NCBI GenBank assembly: GCA_024640245.1
Contig: JAHEFH010000001.1
Coordinates: forward strand, 1 to 64,000
From: Paracoccaceae bacterium
GTDB lineage: Bacteria; Pseudomonadota; Alphaproteobacteria; Rhodobacterales; Rhodobacteraceae
DNA length: 64,000 nucleotides
Direction of reading: 5' to 3'
How positions within the stretch are numbered: position 1 is the stretch's first letter; the number at the start of each line of letters is the position of its first letter. A model generated the notes under the pieces. It was not told the DNA's origin, searched no databases, and worked only from the letters and a program-made list of their open reading frames with translations. Below are positions 41,365 through 50,999 of this stretch, piece after piece. Position numbers and translations under genes: made by a program.

Positions 41365-41467
41365 TCCGGTACATAAATGGGGTGGGTTAAAATGTAGAGC
41401 CACAAACCATGATACTTGGCATGAACCAGAGGCATGGAGTGGCATTTGACTTTGGACAGGGGCAGAA

Positions 41468-44400
41468 ATGAAGATTGATCGCCGTTTTACGAAACAAAAC
41501 GCTGATGCCTACGATAGCATCGAATTCCGCACAACAACCTCAGAAATTCGCAACCCCGACGGGTCGGTCGTCTTTTCGCTCGACGCCGTCGAGGTTCCCA
41601 AGGGCTGGTCGCAGGTTGCAGCGGATGTCATCGCGCAGAAGTATTTTCGCAAGGCGGGCGTTCCTTCGGCCCTGAAAAAAGTCGCTGAAGACGGTGTTCC
41701 GGAATTCCTCTGGCGGTCGGTTCCCGACACCGGGGAGCAGGTCGCAAAAGGCGAGACTTACACCGGCGAACGTTCCTCCAAGCAGGTATTCGACCGTTTG
41801 GCGGGCGCCTGGGCGTATTGGGGCTGGAAGGGCGGCATGTTCGACAGCGAGGACGACGCCAGCGCTTATTACGACGAAATGCGCTACATGCTGGCGGCCC
41901 AGATGGCGGCACCGAATTCTCCGCAGTGGTTCAACACCGGCCTGCACTGGGCATACGGCATCGACGGGCCGAGCCAGGGCCACCACTATGTCGATTACCA
42001 GACGGGCGAACTGGTCAAATCCGAGAGCGCCTATGAACATCCGCAGCCTCACGCTTGTTTCATCCAGTCCGTCAACGACGATCTAGTGAATGATGGTGGT
42101 ATCATGGACCTGTGGGTGCGCGAGGCGCGCCTATTCAAATACGGCTCCGGCACCGGCACCAACTTTTCCTCGTTGCGCGGTCAGAATGAATCGCTGGGCG
42201 GCGGCGGAAAATCTTCCGGCCTGATGTCCTTCCTGAAAATAGGCGACCGTGCCGCGGGAGCGATCAAGTCGGGCGGCACCACGCGCCGCGCAGCCAAGAT
42301 GGTGATCTGCGATATGGATCATCCCGACATCAAGGACTTCATTAGCTGGAAAGTGCGCGAAGAGCAGAAGGTCGCCTCTCTGGTCGCCGGCTCCAAGATG
42401 CACGAGCTCAAGCTGAACGAGATTTTCACGGCGGTCCGGCTTTGGGACGGCAACGAGCAGGATGCCTTCGACCCAAAAGCGAATCCCGGTCTGAAAACCG
42501 CGATCAAGTCCGCGAAAAAGCACGCTATTCCCGAAACCTATATCAACCGCGTCCTGCAATACGCGCGCCAAGGTTACGGCAGCATCGAATTTCCCACCTA
42601 CGATACCGACTGGGATTCCGAAGCTTACGTCACTGTCTCCGGCCAGAACTCCAACAACTCGGTCCGCGTTACCAATGCCTTCCTGAAGGCGGTGCAGAAT
42701 GACGAGCCGTGGGAACTGATCCGCCGCACCGACGGCGAGGTCGCGCAGACCGTCAGTGCCCGCGAATTGTGGGAAGACGTCGGCCACGCTGCTTGGGCCT
42801 GCGCCGACCCCGGAGTGCAGTACCACGATACGATCAACAGCTGGCACACATGTCCGGCCGATGGTCCGATCCGCGGATCGAACCCTTGCTCCGAGTACAT
42901 GTTCCTCGACGATACGGCCTGTAACCTGGCCTCGATGAACCTGCTGAAGTTCTATCGCGACGGCAAGTTCCAGTCTGACGACTACGTGCATGCGACGCGC
43001 CTTTGGACCATTACGCTGGAGGTGTCCGTGCTGATGGCGCAGTTCCCGTCGCCACAGATCGCGGAACTGTCCTACAAGTTCCGCACGCTGGGCCTTGGCT
43101 ACGCCAATATCGGTGGTCTGCTGATGAATATGGGTTACGGCTATGACAGCGACGAGGGCAGGGCGCTCTGCGGTACGTTGACCGCGATCATGACCGGTGT
43201 TTCCTATGCGACTTCGGCTGAAATGGCCAAGGAACTGGGGACATTCCCGGGATACGAGAAAAACGCCCAGCACATGCTGCGCGTCATGCGCAACCACAAG
43301 CGCGCCGCCTTCGGCAAGAAAGCGGGTTACGAGGGGCTGGACGTCAAACCGGTTCCGCTCGACCACAAGAACTGCCCCGACAAGGACTTGTCCGAACTGG
43401 CCCGCAACGCTTGGGATGACGCGGTCAGGATGGGCGAAGAACATGGCTACCGCAACGCCCAGGTTTCGGTGATCGCGCCGACAGGGACAATCGGTCTGGT
43501 TATGGATTGCGACACGACGGGCATCGAGCCGGACTTCGCTCTGGTCAAATTCAAGAAACTCGCCGGTGGCGGGTACTTCAAGATCATCAACCAGTCGGTT
43601 CCGGCGGCTCTGGCCAAGCTCGGCTATTCCTCTTCGCAAAGCGAAGAGATCATTTCCTATGCGGTCGGCCACGGCACCATGGGCAACGCGCCGGATATCA
43701 ACCACACGACGCTGATGGGCCACGGTTTCGGCAAGGCAGAGATCGACAAGATCGAAGCCGCATTGCCGACGGCCTTCGACATCCGATTCGTCTTCAACCA
43801 GTGGACGCTGGGCGAGGCTTTCTGCAAGGGCACGCTGGGCATCCCCGACGCGCAGTTGAACGACCCCGGTTTCGACCTGCTTCGGCATCTCGGGTTTTCC
43901 AGAGCCCAGGTCGAGGCGGCGAACAACCACGTTTGCGGCACCATGACACTGGAAGGAGCGCCGCACCTCAAAGACGAGCATCTAAACGTGTTCGATTGCG
44001 CCAACGCCTGCGGCCGGATCGGTAAACGCTTCCTGTCGGTGAAAAGCCACATCACCATGATGGCGGCGGCACAGTCCTTCATCTCGGGCGCGATCTCCAA
44101 GACCATCAACATGCCGAATGACGCGACCATCGAGGATTGTCAGGAAGCATATGAACTCAGCTGGTCGCTGGGCGTGAAAGCCAACGCGCTCTACCGCGAC
44201 GCCTCGAAACTCTCGCAACCTCTGTCATCGGCGCTGATTGACGACGAGGAAGAGGATCTGGAAGAACTGCTGGTTGAGGCACCCGCCGGCGCACGCGCTA
44301 CGATCCTGGCCGAAAAGATCGTCGAGAAGGTGATCATCAAGGAGATCGAGCGTACCAACCGTCAGAAACTCCCTGAACGGCGCAAGGGATACACCCAGAA

Positions 44401-45115
44401 GGCCATCGTAGGCGGCCACAAGGTTTATCTGCGCACCGGCGAGTATGAGGACGGCAAGATCGGTGAAATATTCATCGACATGCACAAGGAAGGCGCCGGT
44501 TTCCGCGCCATGATGAACAACTTTGCCATCGCTGTGTCGGTCGGGCTGCAATACGGCGTGCCGCTGGACGAATTCGTCGATGCTTTCACCTTCACCCGCT
44601 TCGAACCGGCCGGCATGGTCCAGGGTAACGACAGCATCAAGAATGCGACCTCGATCCTTGATTATATCTTCCGCGAACTGGCGGTGTCCTACCTCGACCG
44701 CAGCGATCTGGCGCATGTCAAACCCGAGGGCGAGAGCTTCGACGATCTGGGCCGCGGTGTCGAAGAGGGTCAGAGCAACGTGAAACGGGCCTCTGACGAC
44801 TCGATCGCCATGATCCGTCAGGTTTCTTCGACCGGCTATCTGCGGAAGCGTCTGCCACAGGAATTGATGGTTTTGCAGGGCGGCAACACGGGGCTTTTGG
44901 GCACCGGTGAACAGGCGATGACTGGCACGGACGGGGCAATTGCGGCAGCGGTCAGCACGACAACGGCAGTCAATATCAAGATGGATGCCCGCGCCAAGGC
45001 CAAGATGCAGGGCTACGAGGGTGACGCTTGCGGCGACTGCGGCAACTATACTCTGGTGCGCAATGGTACCTGCATGAAGTGCAATACCTGCGGGGCGACC
45101 AGCGGATGTAGCTAA
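41468..45115 (+). CDS. nrdJ: Vitamin B12-dependent (class II) ribonucleotide reductase
   Basis: 1215 aa; [70 protein letters not shown]-terminus. Confidence 0.97.
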   Translation: MKIDRRFTKQNADAYDSIEFRTTTSEIRNPDGSVVFSLDAVEVPKGWSQVAADVIAQKYFRKAGVPSALKKVAEDGVPEFLWRSVPDTGEQVAKGETYTGERSSKQVFDRLAGAWAYWGWKGGMFDSEDDASAYYDEMRYMLAAQMAAPNSPQWFNTGLHWAYGIDGPSQGHHYVDYQTGELVKSESAYEHPQPHACFIQSVNDDLVNDGGIMDLWVREARLFKYGSGTGTNFSSLRGQNESLGGGGKSSGLMSFLKIGDRAAGAIKSGGTTRRAAKMVICDMDHPDIKDFISWKVREEQKVASLVAGSKMHELKLNEIFTAVRLWDGNEQDAFDPKANPGLKTAIKSAKKHAIPETYINRVLQYARQGYGSIEFPTYDTDWDSEAYVTVSGQNSNNSVRVTNAFLKAVQNDEPWELIRRTDGEVAQTVSARELWEDVGHAAWACADPGVQYHDTINSWHTCPADGPIRGSNPCSEYMFLDDTACNLASMNLLKFYRDGKFQSDDYVHATRLWTITLEVSVLMAQFPSPQIAELSYKFRTLGLGYANIGGLLMNMGYGYDSDEGRALCGTLTAIMTGVSYATSAEMAKELGTFPGYEKNAQHMLRVMRNHKRAAFGKKAGYEGLDVKPVPLDHKNCPDKDLSELARNAWDDAVRMGEEHGYRNAQVSVIAPTGTIGLVMDCDTTGIEPDFALVKFKKLAGGGYFKIINQSVPAALAKLGYSSSQSEEIISYAVGHGTMGNAPDINHTTLMGHGFGKAEIDKIEAALPTAFDIRFVFNQWTLGEAFCKGTLGIPDAQLNDPGFDLLRHLGFSRAQVEAANNHVCGTMTLEGAPHLKDEHLNVFDCANACGRIGKRFLSVKSHITMMAAAQSFISGAISKTINMPNDATIEDCQEAYELSWSLGVKANALYRDASKLSQPLSSALIDDEEEDLEELLVEAPAGARATILAEKIVEKVIIKEIERTNRQKLPERRKGYTQKAIVGGHKVYLRTGEYEDGKIGEIFIDMHKEGAGFRAMMNNFAIAVSVGLQYGVPLDEFVDAFTFTRFEPAGMVQGNDSIKNATSILDYIFRELAVSYLDRSDLAHVKPEGESFDDLGRGVEEGQSNVKRASDDSIAMIRQVSSTGYLRKRLPQELMVLQGGNTGLLGTGEQAMTGTDGAIAAAVSTTTAVNIKMDARAKAKMQGYEGDACGDCGNYTLVRNGTCMKCNTCGATSGCS

Positions 45116-45124
45116 AATTCTAAG

Positions 45125-45144
45125 GGGGCGGGTGCGCTCGCCCC
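45125..45144 (+). terminator. Hairpin directly after nrdJ
   Basis: GGGGCGGG-TGCG-CTCGCCCC (one G-U) followed by ATCGTTTT. Confidence 0.6.
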
Positions 45145-45207
45145 ATCGTTTTCAGGTCACAGGCAAAAACCGAGCAGTTTCATTTGAAAGCCTGAAAACG
45201 AAACTCA

Positions 45208-45234
45208 GGGGGGATTTATCCCCCCTTTCTTTTT
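45208..45234 (+). terminator. Strong intrinsic terminator
   Basis: GGGGGGATTTATCCCCCC followed by TTTCTTTTT. Confidence 0.85.
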
Positions 45235-45465
45235 GCCTGAAGCGTGCTGAGGCCGTCCGGTGCGACCGAGCGCCCGAGGATCGAAATCTGCAATATCAAC
45301 ATCCCGTTCACGGCGACAACATTGCCATAAAATTTCTAACGGAGTGCCGGGGAACGACGCGCAACCGGGTTGATGCAAGCCTCCTGAAGCAGGGTGCCGT
45401 AATGTAAAAGCATCGTTATTTGCCATCTTGCAGAGCCGAATACCACAGGATAGATAGAGCGCGTC

Positions 45466-45541
45466 GCCGCTGTAGCTCAGATGGTAGAGCACGTCATTCG
45501 TAATGATGGGGTCGGAGGTTCGAGTCCTCTCAGCGGCACCA
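45466..45541 (+). tRNA. tRNA-Thr (anticodon CGT)
   Basis: GCCGCTG...CAGCGGC acceptor stem, CGTCA-TTCGTAA-TGATG anticodon arm, GGTTCGAGTCC T-arm, ACCA end. Confidence 0.96.
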
Positions 45542-45787
45542 CCCAATCAACGATTTACAGTGGCCTTTCCTGCACTTGGTATATTATAGATCGTAGCTTT
45601 GCTTGTGGTCCCCTCAGAGTTTTCAAGTGAACGGTTGCGCGAGGGCCCCGGAAACTTTGTGCCTCACCCAACGCGAAGCCGGAAACGGTGAGGAAAAACC
45701 CGATTTATTCCCAATGAAACAACATTGTAACTTGACAGACCCGCATAAGCGAACGGCATGATCCGGCGAGGTCAGATGGAGGGAAGC

Positions 45788-46477
45788 ATGCAGGTCGATC
45801 TTAAGGGGCTGGCGCGGAACAATGTGCTGCGCGTTGCTATCAATACGGGCAACAGGGCCCTCGTCCAGGTGCGTGACGGCGAGCTTCTGGGTGTCAGCCC
45901 GGCGCTTGCGCGGCGCCTTTCCGAAGAGATCGGCGTCCGCCTGGAGCCAGTGGTCTACAGCGGTGCGGGTAAGGTCTTTACCGATGCGGACAAGGACGTC
46001 TGGGATGTGGCGTTCCTCGCGGTCGACGCAACACGGGCGCGGAAAGTCAGCTTCACACGACCCTACGTAACGATCGAGGCGACCTATGCGGTTCGTGTGG
46101 ATGGGCCTGTTCAGGATGTTGACGAAGCAGACCACGAAGGCGTGACGGTTCTGACCTCGACCGGTTCGGCTTATGACATGCATCTGACGGCGTCGCTACG
46201 GCACGCGCGGCTCGAACGATCCGGCATGCCGACAGAGAGCTTCGAAGAGTTCAAGGCAGGCCGCGCCGACCTTGTTGCGGGCGTTCGCGAGTCGCTCGAA
46301 CGTTTTTTCGGAGGCGATCCAGCGTTCCGCGTTCTGCCGGGCGTCCTGACCAAGGTCGAGCAGGCCATGGTCCTGCCGCAACCCGACGATCCCCGGATCA
46401 AGGTGCTCGATGCGTTTCTTGCGCGCGCTATCGAAGACGGATTCGTCGCCGCCGAGATCCGGCGTGCAAAAAGCTGA
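45788..46477 (+). CDS. Periplasmic-binding-protein-like (amino-acid SBP/HisJ-type fold) protein lacking a signal peptide
   Basis: MQVDLKGLARNNVLRVAINTGNRALVQVRDGELLGVSPALARRLSEEIGVRLEPVVYSGAG; no hydrophobic leader at any candidate start (45758, 45776, 45788). Confidence 0.8.
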   Translation: MQVDLKGLARNNVLRVAINTGNRALVQVRDGELLGVSPALARRLSEEIGVRLEPVVYSGAGKVFTDADKDVWDVAFLAVDATRARKVSFTRPYVTIEATYAVRVDGPVQDVDEADHEGVTVLTSTGSAYDMHLTASLRHARLERSGMPTESFEEFKAGRADLVAGVRESLERFFGGDPAFRVLPGVLTKVEQAMVLPQPDDPRIKVLDAFLARAIEDGFVAAEIRRAKS

Positions 46478-46495
46478 TCCTTGCAGGAGGATAAA

Positions 46496-47191
46496 ATGAA
46501 CCGACCGCTTCGCATTATAACCTCTGGCGCGCAGGCTGCCGCCATCGAGGAACTGCTGCCAAAGTATGACAGGCCGGTCGAGATCGCTTTCGGTTCGTCG
46601 CTCGGCGCAGCACACGATTCGATCCCGACACGCCTTGCCGAGGGTCAGCGGTTCGACATCTACTTCCTCGCCGAGTCGGGCCATCGTCGCTACGCTGAGG
46701 AAGGGTATCTGGATCCGTCCTTCATCCCGCTCGTCGAATCTTATATCGGCGCTGCTGTAAGGGAAGGCGAGGCCGCGCCCGATATTTCGACTGCTGACGC
46801 TCTTAGGGAAGCACTTTTGAATGCCGGATCGGTCGCCCATGCCGCGAGCGCCAGCGGTATCTATCTGTCGAGCCATGTATTCCCCGCGCTTGGCATCGCT
46901 GACCAGATGTCCTCCATCGCGAGGACGGTCTATTCCGAACGGGTAGGGCGGGTCGTCGCGCGGGGCGAGGCGGATCTCGGGTTCCAGCAAATGAGTGAAC
47001 TGCTTCCGATCCCCGGGATCACCATTGTCGGTAGGCTGCCGGAGGAATTCCGGAAGACTTTCGTCTTCGGCGCGGCCCTCGGGGCCGATGGCGGGGCACG
47101 AAGAGAGGTCGAGGCGTTTCTCGATTTCCTCCGGTCTGATGACGCGGCAGCAGCCTTTGCGGTCAGCGGACTCGAACCAATCCGGGAATGA
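46496..47191 (+). CDS. ModA-like substrate-binding-domain protein lacking a signal peptide
   Basis: LRIITSGAQAAAIEELLPKYDRPVEIAFGSSLGAAHDSIPTRLAEGQRFDIYFLAE; strong GGAGG RBS 18 bp after the upstream gene. Confidence 0.8.
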   Translation: MNRPLRIITSGAQAAAIEELLPKYDRPVEIAFGSSLGAAHDSIPTRLAEGQRFDIYFLAESGHRRYAEEGYLDPSFIPLVESYIGAAVREGEAAPDISTADALREALLNAGSVAHAASASGIYLSSHVFPALGIADQMSSIARTVYSERVGRVVARGEADLGFQQMSELLPIPGITIVGRLPEEFRKTFVFGAALGADGGARREVEAFLDFLRSDDAAAAFAVSGLEPIRE

Positions 47192-47231
47192 CGGTCAGTC
47201 GGTTCCTGCATGGGCAAGAGGTGGCACCTGG

Positions 47232-47756
47232 CTAACGGCGACGCTTCGAAAGTTCGCGGTATAGCGCCTCTCGCGTCACCCCCAGCGTTTGTGCAAGGTC
47301 TTGCCATTGACCCTTTGGGGGCAGCGGCTTGTGACCTGCCTGCCAGGCATCCAGTCTTTCGGCCACAGTACGCAGGGTTCGGATTTCGGCATTCAAACGT
47401 GCCGTTTGCAGCGCGTGTGCCAATCTTTCCGCCCAAGCGCTTGCCAGCCCGATGTCACTGTCGAGCCTGTCGCGAAATACAGTAACCGGGACCGAGAGCA
47501 GGCGCGAAGGTTGGGCCGCTGTACTATCGCAGTGGTAGGTCTTGGAATACGCCGAAGCCTCCGCCAATATCCGTCCTGGTCCGGCCCGAAATAGCACCAT
47601 GCGGGTGCCGGATTCCGAGTGGCGGATGAGATCGACTTGCCCATCGATTACCAGATACAATGAGCGAACCGGTTCACCGCTGTGAAACAGCGTTTCACCC
47701 TTCGCAAGCAAATTGGTTGATCCGTCGTGAAAAAGGCCGTGAAACGCAGAAGACAT
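47232..47756 (-). CDS. Crp/Fnr-family transcriptional regulator
   Basis: LLAKGETLFHSGEPVRSLYLVIDGQVDLIRHSESGTRMVLFRAGPG cNMP-binding fold; C-terminal HTH LAQTLGVTREALYRELSKR. Confidence 0.88.
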   Translation of the reverse strand: MSSAFHGLFHDGSTNLLAKGETLFHSGEPVRSLYLVIDGQVDLIRHSESGTRMVLFRAGPGRILAEASAYSKTYHCDSTAAQPSRLLSVPVTVFRDRLDSDIGLASAWAERLAHALQTARLNAEIRTLRTVAERLDAWQAGHKPLPPKGQWQDLAQTLGVTREALYRELSKRRR

Positions 47757-47768
47757 GATCTGTATCAT
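47755..47768. promoter_or_regulatory. FNR/CRP-like palindrome over the start of the Crp/Fnr gene
   Basis: ATGAT-CTGT-ATCAT perfect 14-bp palindrome (FNR-type TGAT-N4-ATCA). Confidence 0.5.
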
Positions 47769-47856
47769 ATGAGAAATTGTCGGCCAGTGCGATAAAATGT
47801 TTGGCCGTGATGCTATGAAGCGGTTGGTTGATAATGAGCAAAGGGTGATATTGGCA

Positions 47857-48468
47857 ATGTTTGACTTCGGGAACGGTTTGCGGCGCAAGGCGGCGGTCGG
47901 GATTTTTGTGATTGCGGGATTGGCCAGCGGGCAATCCGCCTTTTTTCAAGGCAGCGCATCGGCGCAGGGCATGGGTCACGGGCCCGGTGGACTGCACCTG
48001 CACGGCGGGGACGGCACAGGACACGACGAGGTGACCATGCCAGGGCTGCGGGGGCTCAATGCAACGTCCGAGGAAAGTGCTGAACTGGCTGTCATGTTCC
48101 GCAACTTCCAAACGCTTACGCGAGAGGTCTCGAACCTGCCGAACGGTATCCGCACCGTTACCCGGTCCTCTGACGAACAGGTGATGGCGACGTTGGTAAA
48201 CCATGTGGTCGGGATGATCGGTCGTGTCGAAGCAGGGGACGATCCACAGATATTCATTCAAAGCCCGACGCTGGACATCTTTTTCGCTCGCGGTGACGGG
48301 ATTGAGACCGCGATCGAAGTCACGGACGAGGGCATCGTGGTGGTCCAGACCTCGGATGACCCGGAAATTGTGACAGCATTGCAAGTCCATGCCGCCGAGG
48401 TCTCGGATATGGCGGAGCGTGGAATGCAGGCCGTCCACGAGATGATGATGAAGCGCGCCGGGAACTGA
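47857..48468 (+). CDS. Exported His/Met-rich protein of unknown function with internal duplication
   Basis: MFDFGNGLRRKAAVGIFVIAGLASGQSAFFQGSASAQ leader; HGPGGLHLHGGDGTGH segment; two related GI..V..S.D..[VI]...L..H segments. Confidence 0.75.
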   Translation: MFDFGNGLRRKAAVGIFVIAGLASGQSAFFQGSASAQGMGHGPGGLHLHGGDGTGHDEVTMPGLRGLNATSEESAELAVMFRNFQTLTREVSNLPNGIRTVTRSSDEQVMATLVNHVVGMIGRVEAGDDPQIFIQSPTLDIFFARGDGIETAIEVTDEGIVVVQTSDDPEIVTALQVHAAEVSDMAERGMQAVHEMMMKRAGN

Positions 48469-48586
48469 CCGGCAGCGCTGCAGTTTCAATTTGGTAGCGA
48501 GCGGCCTGCCAAGTCACTCGGCCGGGGGCGGTCTGTCCCCACTTGTGCGAGTTGCACTACCCCTGAAAACTGCTTGATGCCGCCGA

Positions 48587-49276
48587 TCATATTCCCAGAA
48601 ACTTTCCGGATATTTCGGTAGACAGATCAACCGGTGCGCCGGACCAGACCGTTTTTCCCCGTTCGAGGATCGAGCAGTGATCCGCAAGGCCCAGCAGTTC
48701 CTTCAATGCCCCGTCCACGATCAGAACCGACAGGCCCTCGGATTTGAGGCGGTGCAATGTCGTCCAGATCTCGGCCCTGATTACGGGTGCCAAACCCTCT
48801 GTCGCCTCATCCAGAATTAACAGGCGGGGATTGGTCATCAGTGCCCGTCCTATGACCAGCATTTGTTGTTCCCCGCCGGACAGCGTCACTGCCGATTGCG
48901 CGGCCCGCTCTTCAAGTCGCGGAAAATAACTGTAAACGCGCGAGAGGTCCCAATGGCCCTTTCGCGCGGCAGCGGTCAGGTTTTCGGCGACCGTCAGGTT
49001 GCCAAACACGCGCCGTCCCTCAGGCACCAGACCGATACCAAGTCTCGCGATACTGTGCATCGGCATGCCTGTCAGGGATCGGCCCTCGAAATCTATGCGC
49101 CCGGCCCACCGGTCCTGCATGCCGCAAATGGCGTTGATCGTCGTGGATTTGCCCATGCCGTTGCGGCCTAGCATAGCCGTGACACGCCCTTCGCGCAGGG
49201 TCATATCGACACCGAACAAAACCTGTGAGGCGCCGTACCAGGCCTGCAGGTTTTCGATATCCAACAAGGCCGTCAT
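48587..49276 (-). CDS. livF: Branched-chain amino acid-type ABC transporter ATP-binding protein LivF
   Basis: LGRNGMGKSTTINAICGM, TLSGGEQQMLVIGRALMTNPRLLILDEATEGLAPVI. Confidence 0.92.
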   Translation of the reverse strand: MTALLDIENLQAWYGASQVLFGVDMTLREGRVTAMLGRNGMGKSTTINAICGMQDRWAGRIDFEGRSLTGMPMHSIARLGIGLVPEGRRVFGNLTVAENLTAAARKGHWDLSRVYSYFPRLEERAAQSAVTLSGGEQQMLVIGRALMTNPRLLILDEATEGLAPVIRAEIWTTLHRLKSEGLSVLIVDGALKELLGLADHCSILERGKTVWSGAPVDLSTEISGKFLGI

Positions 49277-50025
49277 GGGCTGTCACCGCCAAGATAGGCC
49301 TCGATCACGTCGGGGTTTCTGCGGACCTCGTCCACCGTTCCGGTGGTGATGATCCGGCCATAGAAAAGCACCGAAATCCGGTCCGCCAGCGTAAAAACCG
49401 CGTCCATGTCATGTTCGACCAACAGGATCGGCGTGTGCGCCTTCAATTCCGCCAACAGGGCGGTCAGCGCTTTGGAACCTTCCGCCCCCATTCCTGCCAT
49501 GGGCTCGTCCAACAGGAAAACCTTAGGGTTCAGCGCCAGGGCCATCGCAATCTCCAGATTGCGCCGCTCGCCGTGGCTCAATTTCGCTGCGGGAACTTCG
49601 GCACGCCCCGCCAGACCGACGCGGGTCAGACAGGCTCGCGCCTTTTCCACCAGATCTTGGTTTTTCAGAACGGGCTTTAAGAACCGAAAACTCATCCCCT
49701 CGCGCCCCTGAACCGCCAACATCGTGTTTTGCAGTGCGGTAAAATCCGGAACCACCGACGAAACTTGAAAGCTGCGCGCCAAACCGGCCCTCGCACGATC
49801 CACTATGTTCAGGGCGGACACCTCCTGATCGCCGATCAATATCTGTCCCGTATCCTGCCGCAAGGCACCCGATATCTGCTTGATCAAAGTAGATTTTCCG
49901 GCTCCGTTCGGGCCTATCAGCGCATGAATCTCACCCGGACGGATTGTCAGGGATACCTGATCGCACGCCACCACGGCACCGAAGCTTTTGGACAGGCCGT
50001 TGATCGTCAGAACCGGCTCAGTCAT
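49273..50025 (-). CDS. livG: Branched-chain amino acid-type ABC transporter ATP-binding protein LivG
   Basis: IGPNGAGKSTLIKQISGAL, LSHGERRNLEIAMALALNPKVFLLDEPMAGMG. Confidence 0.92.
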   Translation of the reverse strand: MTEPVLTINGLSKSFGAVVACDQVSLTIRPGEIHALIGPNGAGKSTLIKQISGALRQDTGQILIGDQEVSALNIVDRARAGLARSFQVSSVVPDFTALQNTMLAVQGREGMSFRFLKPVLKNQDLVEKARACLTRVGLAGRAEVPAAKLSHGERRNLEIAMALALNPKVFLLDEPMAGMGAEGSKALTALLAELKAHTPILLVEHDMDAVFTLADRISVLFYGRIITTGTVDEVRRNPDVIEAYLGGDSP

Positions 50026-50998
50026 GGCGGACCTCTTTGGCCAGCAAGCCGATTGCGCCGCCACGGCCAAACAAAACAACGACGATCAGGATCGCACCCA
50101 GCCAGAACTGCCAGTTTTCCGTGATCCCGCCAAGGCTCTGTTCCAGCACGATGAACAAGGCCGCACCGACCAGTGGTCCGAACAGTCGTGCGACACCGCC
50201 CAGAATGACAAAGACCATGATCTCGCCCGATGTGTGCCAACTGAGCATCGAGGGGCTGACAAACCGGTTCAAATCAACATAAAGGGCTCCCGCAACGCCG
50301 GTGATCGCCCCCGATATGATGAAGGCCGTCAGGCGGATCCTGAAGGGCGCAATGCCCACAGCCTCGACCCGTTCGGCATTCTGTTTGGTGGCTTGCAGTG
50401 CCAGACCGAAGCCCGCGTTCACCATGCGTGAGCTTCCCCAGACGACGGCCATGAGCCAGACAAAGCAGATCGCGAAGAAACTGGCGCCATTCATGGTGTT
50501 CAGGCCGGGGAATTCGCTGCGCAGATAGACGGACAGCCCGTCTTCACCGCCATAGCTGGGCCAGCTGATGGCGAAGTAATAGATCATCTGGGCGAAGGCC
50601 AGGGTGATCATGATGAAATAGACGCCGCTGGTGCGCAGAGAGAAAGCCCCAATCACTGCGGCAAACACGGCTGAAACGATCGCTGCGACCGGCCAGATTA
50701 CAAGCATCTGCGTCGTGCCGCCAATCTCGATGGGCCATGTCGCCAACGGCTCGTAGTTCAGCGCGTGGCTGGCCAGTATGCCTGCCGCATAGCCGCCAAT
50801 CCCGAAAAACGCGGCATGCCCGAAAGAGATCAACCCGCCGTAACCAAGCGCAAGGTTGAGCCCGACGCCCGCCATCGCCAATATCGTTACCTTGGTGGCC
50901 AGGGTGATGTAATACGGCTCGTCAAATATCGCGCCGGCCAGAACCACTGCCAACAGAAGGGCTACACATGCCGCGTTCAGCCAGAACTCTTTGATCAT
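50018..50998 (-). CDS. livM: Branched-chain amino acid-type ABC transporter permease LivM
   Basis: ALGYGGLISFGHAAFFGIGGYAAGIL; multi-TM. Confidence 0.92.
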   Translation of the reverse strand: MIKEFWLNAACVALLLAVVLAGAIFDEPYYITLATKVTILAMAGVGLNLALGYGGLISFGHAAFFGIGGYAAGILASHALNYEPLATWPIEIGGTTQMLVIWPVAAIVSAVFAAVIGAFSLRTSGVYFIMITLAFAQMIYYFAISWPSYGGEDGLSVYLRSEFPGLNTMNGASFFAICFVWLMAVVWGSSRMVNAGFGLALQATKQNAERVEAVGIAPFRIRLTAFIISGAITGVAGALYVDLNRFVSPSMLSWHTSGEIMVFVILGGVARLFGPLVGAALFIVLEQSLGGITENWQFWLGAILIVVVLFGRGGAIGLLAKEVRHD

Positions 50999-50999
50999 G

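Noticed and set aside
42131-43981. 616-aa minus-strand ORF
   Set aside because: Antisense to nrdJ; no recognisable domain; codon-bias artefact
45205-45546. 113-aa minus-strand ORF
   Set aside because: Runs through the tRNA-Thr gene and a strong terminator; the translation only reflects antisense tRNA sequence
45466-47191. tRNA-Thr-adjacent genes considered as a small integrated island
   Set aside because: No integrase and no visible repeat of the tRNA 3' end downstream; GC content looks like the flanks
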